The notes beneath the pieces were generated by a model. It ran no database searches and had not been told where the DNA came from. It saw only the letters and a program-made list of their open reading frames with translations. The position numbers and the translations under genes are program-made. A DNA stretch of 64,000 nucleotides from Chloromonas sp. AAM2. Taxonomy: Eukaryota; Chlorophyta; Chlorophyceae; Chlamydomonadales; Chlamydomonadaceae. How positions within the stretch are numbered: the stretch's first letter is position 1; every line of letters starts with the position of its first letter. Shown here piece after piece: positions 63,539-64,000 of the stretch. The stretch lies in NCBI GenBank assembly GCA_004335635.1, contig QAXH01006782.1, positions 4,658 to 68,657 of the forward strand, read 5' to 3'.

Positions 63539-64000
63539 CTGCACCATCAAGCAACAGCGGCATGTACCGGTATAAGAGAGTACTTATAACCGTTTCACCT
63601 GCTTGATAGTAAAACATCAACAACACCAGCAGGCCAGGATGCATCTTGCGCAATAGATGCTGGAATTGGGTTCGTTATAACCATGGCACGCCAGGAATGC
63701 AAACCAAAAATCAAATCTGTGCAAACACTATGTGCTTAAGCAATGGTCAAGGCATAGCTGCATCGCATTCAAGACAGCCAAACCTGCTCCAACCAGGCAA
63801 TCATGCCTGCCATGCAGTGAACACCGAGGCCAAGGCAGGCAGTTGGTATGTCAAGCAGGTGCAAAAGATGATGCAAAAAGGCATGCTCAAACGTGGCCCA
63901 GACGACAACCAGCAAAAACAGTTCTGGCATGGACATGCATATGAGTGCTGCTCAACCATGCGACCTGGTAGCATGGCAGTCCATATGCTACAGGCACTTA
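63539..64000. other. Right edge, probably an SBNO intron
   Basis: No segment here continues the SBNO frame in the required phase, so the next upstream exon is probably outside the window. Short open frames have no recognisable content. Confidence 0.4.

Overview
The window is nuclear DNA from a eukaryote, almost certainly a chlorophyte green alga. The genes are split by many short GT-AG introns. One protein carries a plastid-type N-terminus, and the type-2 diacylglycerol acyltransferase, the SHPRH-like ligase and the FORGETTER1/Strawberry-notch protein resemble their green-lineage counterparts. The species was not identified. Gene models were built by hand by joining open segments at GT...AG borders and checking that the reading phase carries through every junction.

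Layout, left to right: DGAT2 acyltransferase (+, 1048-6195); a MYND zinc-finger gene (-, 7141-10743) with a dead LINE fragment in its last intron; a repeat-flanked block with an orphan coiled-coil reading frame (+, 11980-12628); a MYST histone acetyltransferase of the Esa1/TIP60 type (+, 14563-18538); a 3.1-kb repeat-rich spacer; a predicted plastid single-pass membrane protein (-, 21684-22903); a 17.5-kb SHPRH-type SNF2/RING gene with at least 34 exons (+, 24015-41573); a probable REC114/PHS1 meiotic protein (-, 42425-43632); a metallo-beta-lactamase-fold enzyme (+, 43688-46395); ER membrane complex subunit EMC3 (-, 47135-49991); a Gln/Pro-rich coiled-coil protein (+, 50143-53126); and the C-terminal 1,022 residues of a Strawberry-notch/FORGETTER1 helicase-like protein (-, 53807-63538), whose start lies beyond the right edge.

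The genes nearly alternate in strand. Two head-to-head pairs share very short intergenic regions (55 and 151 bp between start codons), and the tail-to-tail spacers are 0.7-3.1 kb. Four of the genes act on chromatin or DNA: MYST, SHPRH, REC114-like and SBNO. DGAT2 and EMC3 act in the ER membrane. There is no operon logic, and I infer no shared pathway beyond possible co-regulation of the divergent pairs.

The most notable points are a 6-nt microexon in DGAT2, an SBNO protein whose tail adds SUMO-interacting-motif-like, PIP-like and UBA modules, SIM-like motifs just before the RING of the SHPRH protein, and an interleaved inverted-repeat element related to a dispersed repeat. No CRISPR, canonical tRNA or rRNA gene was seen.
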